From: an uncultured Porphyromonadaceae bacterium
GTDB taxonomy: Bacteria; Bacteroidota; Bacteroidia; Bacteroidales; Muribaculaceae
DNA length: 8,583 nt
NCBI GenBank assembly: GCA_947175455.1
Contig: CAMWMW010000048.1
Location: forward strand, 1-8,583
Reading direction: 5' to 3'
Below are positions 6,069-8,583 of the stretch, one piece after another. Positions within the stretch are counted from its first letter, which is position 1. Each line of letters starts with the position of its first letter. The position numbers and the translations under genes were made by a program. Below the pieces are notes generated by a model that worked only from the letters and a program-made list of their open reading frames with translations, ran no database searches and had not been told where the DNA came from.

Positions 6069-8165
6069 TTAAATACTGAGTGACACTCCGCACGTCAGAC
6101 AACGGGGCAGCGCCGGACCATACATATATCCGGAATCCCGGAGAGAACCCGTATCAAAGTCACGCTGATAGGAGTTGAATATGTTGCTTACCCCTGCTGT
6201 CACGTCAATATCCACTTTCTTGAAAATCTTAAAGCAGTATGCGAGTTTTACCGATGCGTCGAAGAAGGATTCGGTGCGCACCGCAAGATCCACATCTGTT
6301 CCTGAACCGACAAGATGCTGCACAGTCATCGGACCGGTAAGCGTTCCTGTGAATATAGCCCTGAATTTGGGAAGTATCTCCCAGTTGGCGGTAAAATAGC
6401 CATATACATCCGGTGTGCGGAACATCCTCTTCTCCGCCGGGACATCGGGGTTGTCGCTCCACACTTCCGGATTTTTGTAACGGCTGCGCTGGAGAGTGAC
6501 ACCTGCCTGCACATCAAAATGAGACGAGAAGAAAGCCTTTGCCTCAAGATTCAATCCGAACACCCGCGCTCCCGAACCGTTGTAACGCTCAAGAACGGCA
6601 TTCCCCTGGGCATCGGTGCCGTCAAGCGGACGGAGCGCGAACACATCGCGCAGATCGGTAAAGAATCCCTCGATAAGAAGATTGGTCTGAACGTTTCCGA
6701 AAGTATGGTAAAGATCTGCCGACGCGCTGAAACTCTGAGAACTCTCCTGCTTCAAGTCCGGGGCAAGCACGGTCACCACCCTTTCACCACCTACGATCGC
6801 GATGTGCAGATCCTCGTCATATGCCTGCGGAGAACGGAAACCTGTTGAATACGACAACCGGAAATTCGCGCTGCGCGACGGATTGAAACGGATGTTGGCA
6901 CGCGGAGAGACAATCGGGTTCTTTATCAGAGAGTGCTTGTCGAGACGTGCGCCCACAAGAAATCCCCACTTCTCGTTGCGCCATTCATTCTGAAGATAAC
7001 CGCTGAATATGTTCACATTCTGCAGCAGGTTGTGCCCGTATCCAATTGTCACGTCATGCAGGCGGTTATAGGAATACTCGAGTCCGGCTACAAGTTCCGA
7101 GGGCATGAACAGAAAATGAGTGATCGGATGGGTCCACTGTGTACCTGCCGTAACGACAAGGTCCGACGTGCGGCCGTATGCGTCGGGATCCATATCGGAG
7201 CCGTAATAGCTTTTGCGTTTCGTTGCCTGCATTGCTGAAAAGACAGACACGTGGTCACGCCTGTCGCGGGGCCATATGTCATATGTCACTTCGGCAGCAT
7301 GTATGTTGTGCTCCACCTGCTCGGCGATCATCGCCAGATGCGGCGGCTCGTCAAGCTGGTCACCTCCGCGCCTGTATTCATGCGTGTTGTGGTATTCCAC
7401 AGAAAGACGCGAATCCTCCGTTGTGCGGAGAAACGTCCGTGCGCCGAGAGTCTGTGTCTTCAATTGGGCAACTTCGGAAAAGCCGTCGCCATTGTGGTCA
7501 TACCCGTCGCGGTAACGGCTTTGTCCGTAAATAAAAATACCCGCCTTGTCATTGTCGGTGACAACAGAAGCATTAAGGGTCGTATTGTTGTCAAGAGAAC
7601 CCGACGGACCTATGGAAGTAAGCGTATGTGAGATTTTTGCGGAGTTCTCGCGGGGATCTTTTGTGATTATGTTGATTGTTCCGCCGATGGCTGAAGACCC
7701 GAACAGCGCGGATCCGCCGCCACGCATCACTTCGATACGGTCAATCATGTTCGCGGGAATCTGTTCAAGACCATAGACTCCCGTAAGGGCGGAGAAGACT
7801 GGACGCGAATTCATGAGAATCTGGGAATAATGTCCGTCGAGACCATTGATGCGGACCTGTGTGAACCCGCAGTTCTGGCAATCGTTCTCAACGCGCACGC
7901 CAGGCTGGAAATCAAGTCCGTCGGCAAGCGAGCAGGCACCGACCGTGGTAAGGAGTTTCCCGGTCATGACGTTCACGAGCGATGGACTTTCCCTGCGCTT
8001 GACCTCACTCTTAGAACTGGTGACAACCACCTGGTCAAGCATGAAAACATCCATCAGAGAATCAAGCTCGCTCTCTGTGGGTGAAGAGGGGACAGCATTT
8101 TTGTCGGCATATGCCGATGCGGCAATGGCTACAGCCACAGCCGCAACATATATTCTTTTATACAT
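6069..8165 (-). CDS. TonB-dependent outer-membrane receptor (metal, heme or cofactor uptake type)
   Basis: The protein is 698 residues from the ATG at 8163-8165. That start gives a clean signal peptide (MYKRIYVAAVAVAIAASAYA, cleavage after residue 20). The open frame extends 48 codons further upstream, but that stretch lacks receptor features and would bury the signal peptide. Next comes a TonB-box-like DQVVVTSS (44-51), then the plug domain (about 55-170) with RINGLDGHYSQILMNSRP, GLEQIPANMIDRIEVMRGGGSALFGSSAIGG and TINIITKDP. The rest is a 22-strand-type beta-barrel, with NGDGFSE, EYHNTHEYRRGGDQLDEPPH and a C-terminal YGPALPR strand. It is too short for a SusC glycan importer and has no SusD neighbour, so it belongs with the BtuB/siderophore/heme/metal-size receptors. 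Oddities are CQNC in the plug (Cys96, Cys99) and CLTC in the last strand, plus a final residue Ile where Phe is usual. The stop TAA is 7 bases from the palindrome. It lies 89 bases downstream of the His-rich gene on the same strand. Confidence 0.93.
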   Translation of the reverse strand: MYKRIYVAAVAVAIAASAYADKNAVPSSPTESELDSLMDVFMLDQVVVTSSKSEVKRRESPSLVNVMTGKLLTTVGACSLADGLDFQPGVRVENDCQNCGFTQVRINGLDGHYSQILMNSRPVFSALTGVYGLEQIPANMIDRIEVMRGGGSALFGSSAIGGTINIITKDPRENSAKISHTLTSIGPSGSLDNNTTLNASVVTDNDKAGIFIYGQSRYRDGYDHNGDGFSEVAQLKTQTLGARTFLRTTEDSRLSVEYHNTHEYRRGGDQLDEPPHLAMIAEQVEHNIHAAEVTYDIWPRDRRDHVSVFSAMQATKRKSYYGSDMDPDAYGRTSDLVVTAGTQWTHPITHFLFMPSELVAGLEYSYNRLHDVTIGYGHNLLQNVNIFSGYLQNEWRNEKWGFLVGARLDKHSLIKNPIVSPRANIRFNPSRSANFRLSYSTGFRSPQAYDEDLHIAIVGGERVVTVLAPDLKQESSQSFSASADLYHTFGNVQTNLLIEGFFTDLRDVFALRPLDGTDAQGNAVLERYNGSGARVFGLNLEAKAFFSSHFDVQAGVTLQRSRYKNPEVWSDNPDVPAEKRMFRTPDVYGYFTANWEILPKFRAIFTGTLTGPMTVQHLVGSGTDVDLAVRTESFFDASVKLAYCFKIFKKVDIDVTAGVSNIFNSYQRDFDTGSLRDSGYMYGPALPRCLTCGVSLSI

Positions 8166-8188
8166 TGTCTGTTGCGAAATAATTACTA

Positions 8189-8227
8189 AATAGATGGGTA
8201 TACAATAGATACGTAAAGGTACGTAAA
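8189..8227 (-). promoter_or_regulatory. paired direct repeats in the receptor leader, possible operator
   Basis: Between the receptor start and the upstream gene are two direct-repeat pairs: TACGTAAA at 8210-8217 and 8220-8227 (10-base period, one helical turn) and AATAGAT at 8189-8195 and 8204-8210 (15-base period). Such phased repeats suggest a regulator-binding site, but I recognise no known box. I do not see a convincing TTTG/TAnnTTTG pair for the receptor; the best weak match (ATTG, then 20 bases, then TTATTTCG on the minus strand) is poor. Confidence 0.3.
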
Positions 8228-8234
8228 CGACATA

Positions 8235-8250
8235 TGCGCGACTCCGCGCA
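8235..8250. other. small GC-rich hairpin between His-rich gene and receptor gene
   Basis: TGCGCG (8235-8240) pairs with CGCGCA (8245-8250) around the loop ACTC. It lies just 3' of the His-rich gene stop on the minus strand. There is no T-tract after it, so it is at most a weak attenuator or an mRNA-processing boundary between the two genes. Confidence 0.3.
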
Positions 8251-8254
8251 GGAA

Positions 8255-8583
8255 TTATTTCACAGCAGGGGGACCCCTGAGAAGATATAAGGCGCCTTCG
8301 TGACTGCATCCGGTGATAATGACACAGGCTGAGATTAATGAAAATGACACATCCGGAATATCAAGCGCAAATCCCGCCACTGATTGCGCGGTTGTCGCCG
8401 CCAGATTGAACCCGGCTACAAGATCAAGCGAATGCGCGGTGTGGGAATGGGTTCCGGATGGCAAATAAGGGTGCGAATGTGTCACCGCCCTGCCGTCAAC
8501 CCCCTTGTGCACATGCGTGAAAATCGCGTTCGAGAACATGAAGTTCACAAACACAACCATCACCAATGACACAAAAACAGTGG
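8255..8583 (-). CDS. small His-rich membrane-associated protein, partial at its N-terminus
   Basis: The frame is open to the window edge; 108 codons are visible, plus the TAA stop at 8255-8257. An in-frame GTG at 8570-8572 could initiate, but the hydrophobic run continues upstream of it (TVFVSLVMVVFVNFMF), so the true start is probably a few codons outside the window. The visible part begins with a membrane anchor or signal sequence. A cluster of seven histidines within about 25 residues follows: HVH, then HSHPY, then HSHTAH, a likely metal-binding segment on the periplasmic side. A second hydrophobic stretch (FSLISACVIITG) and the tail LRGPPAVK follow. I know of similar small His-cluster proteins beside TonB receptors in Bacteroidota but cannot name a family. 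Position and His content suggest it helps sense, bind or hand over a metal ion taken up by the receptor. That is inference. Confidence 0.75.
   Translation of the reverse strand, partial: TVFVSLVMVVFVNFMFSNAIFTHVHKGVDGRAVTHSHPYLPSGTHSHTAHSLDLVAGFNLAATTAQSVAGFALDIPDVSFSLISACVIITGCSHEGALYLLRGPPAVK

Noticed and set aside
6315..6848. 177-codon plus-strand open frame
   Set aside because: Antisense of the TonB receptor barrel; no features of its own.
6069..8165. SusC-type glycan importer
   Set aside because: At about 700 residues it is far below SusC length, it lacks the extra N-terminal domain, and no SusD gene adjoins.
8166..8309. N-terminal 48-codon extension of the TonB receptor
   Set aside because: The ATG at 8165 begins a classic signal peptide; the extension would overlap the upstream His-rich gene and contains no receptor-like sequence.
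1..8583. CRISPR array, tRNA, rRNA or intact insertion sequence
   Set aside because: No regularly spaced repeats, cloverleaf-like segments, rRNA sequence or transposase motifs seen on either strand.

Overview
The window looks like chromosomal DNA from a member of the Bacteroidales; the genus cannot be fixed from the sequence. Three things point there. Candidate promoters follow the Bacteroidota pattern (TTTG, about 20 bases, TAnnTTTG). The start codons lack Shine-Dalgarno sequences and sit behind A-rich leaders. The protein repertoire also fits: an M3 Dcp-type peptidase, a DUF3737 beta-helix protein, a MalY/PatB-type C-S lyase, a MATE exporter, and a medium-length TonB-dependent receptor next to a small His-rich membrane protein. 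GC content is moderate and even, and I see no transposase, integrase, tRNA, rRNA or CRISPR array.

Layout, left to right. (1) 1-1482 (+) is the C-terminal two thirds of an M3-family zinc peptidyl-dipeptidase. (2) 1483-1804 is non-coding but not empty: a short direct repeat, a perfect 17-bp hairpin terminator, then a 130-base imperfect hairpin that ends in a T-tract and has a plausible promoter in front of it, so it is a candidate structured small RNA. (3) 1805-2278 (-) encodes an O6-alkylguanine-DNA alkyltransferase. (4) 2279-2487 is a divergent intergenic region with two hairpins and a TAnnTTTG promoter element. (5) 2488-4486 (+) is a two-gene, translationally overlapping unit: a DUF3737 beta-helix protein, then a PLP-dependent C-S lyase/aminotransferase. 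(6) 4480-4568 is an 89-bp inverted-repeat element that starts in the lyase stop region and ends 5 bases before the next start codon. (7) 4574-6013 (+) is a MATE exporter. (8) 5998-6061 is a perfect 30-bp-stem palindrome that covers the MATE stop codon and separates two convergent genes. (9) 6069-8165 (-) is a TonB-dependent outer-membrane receptor, preceded upstream on the same strand by a small His-rich membrane-associated protein (8255 to the window edge).

How the genes may work together. DUF3737, the C-S lyase and the MATE exporter are co-directional and packed closely; a role in handling and exporting a sulfur-containing or other amino-acid-derived small molecule is possible but only inferred. 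The TonB receptor and His-rich protein look like a metal or metal-complex acquisition pair (inference from His clusters and CxxC motifs). The peptidase and alkyltransferase are ordinary housekeeping genes. The less ordinary content is in the spacers: the 130-base hairpin RNA candidate and the inverted repeat that could gate MATE translation.
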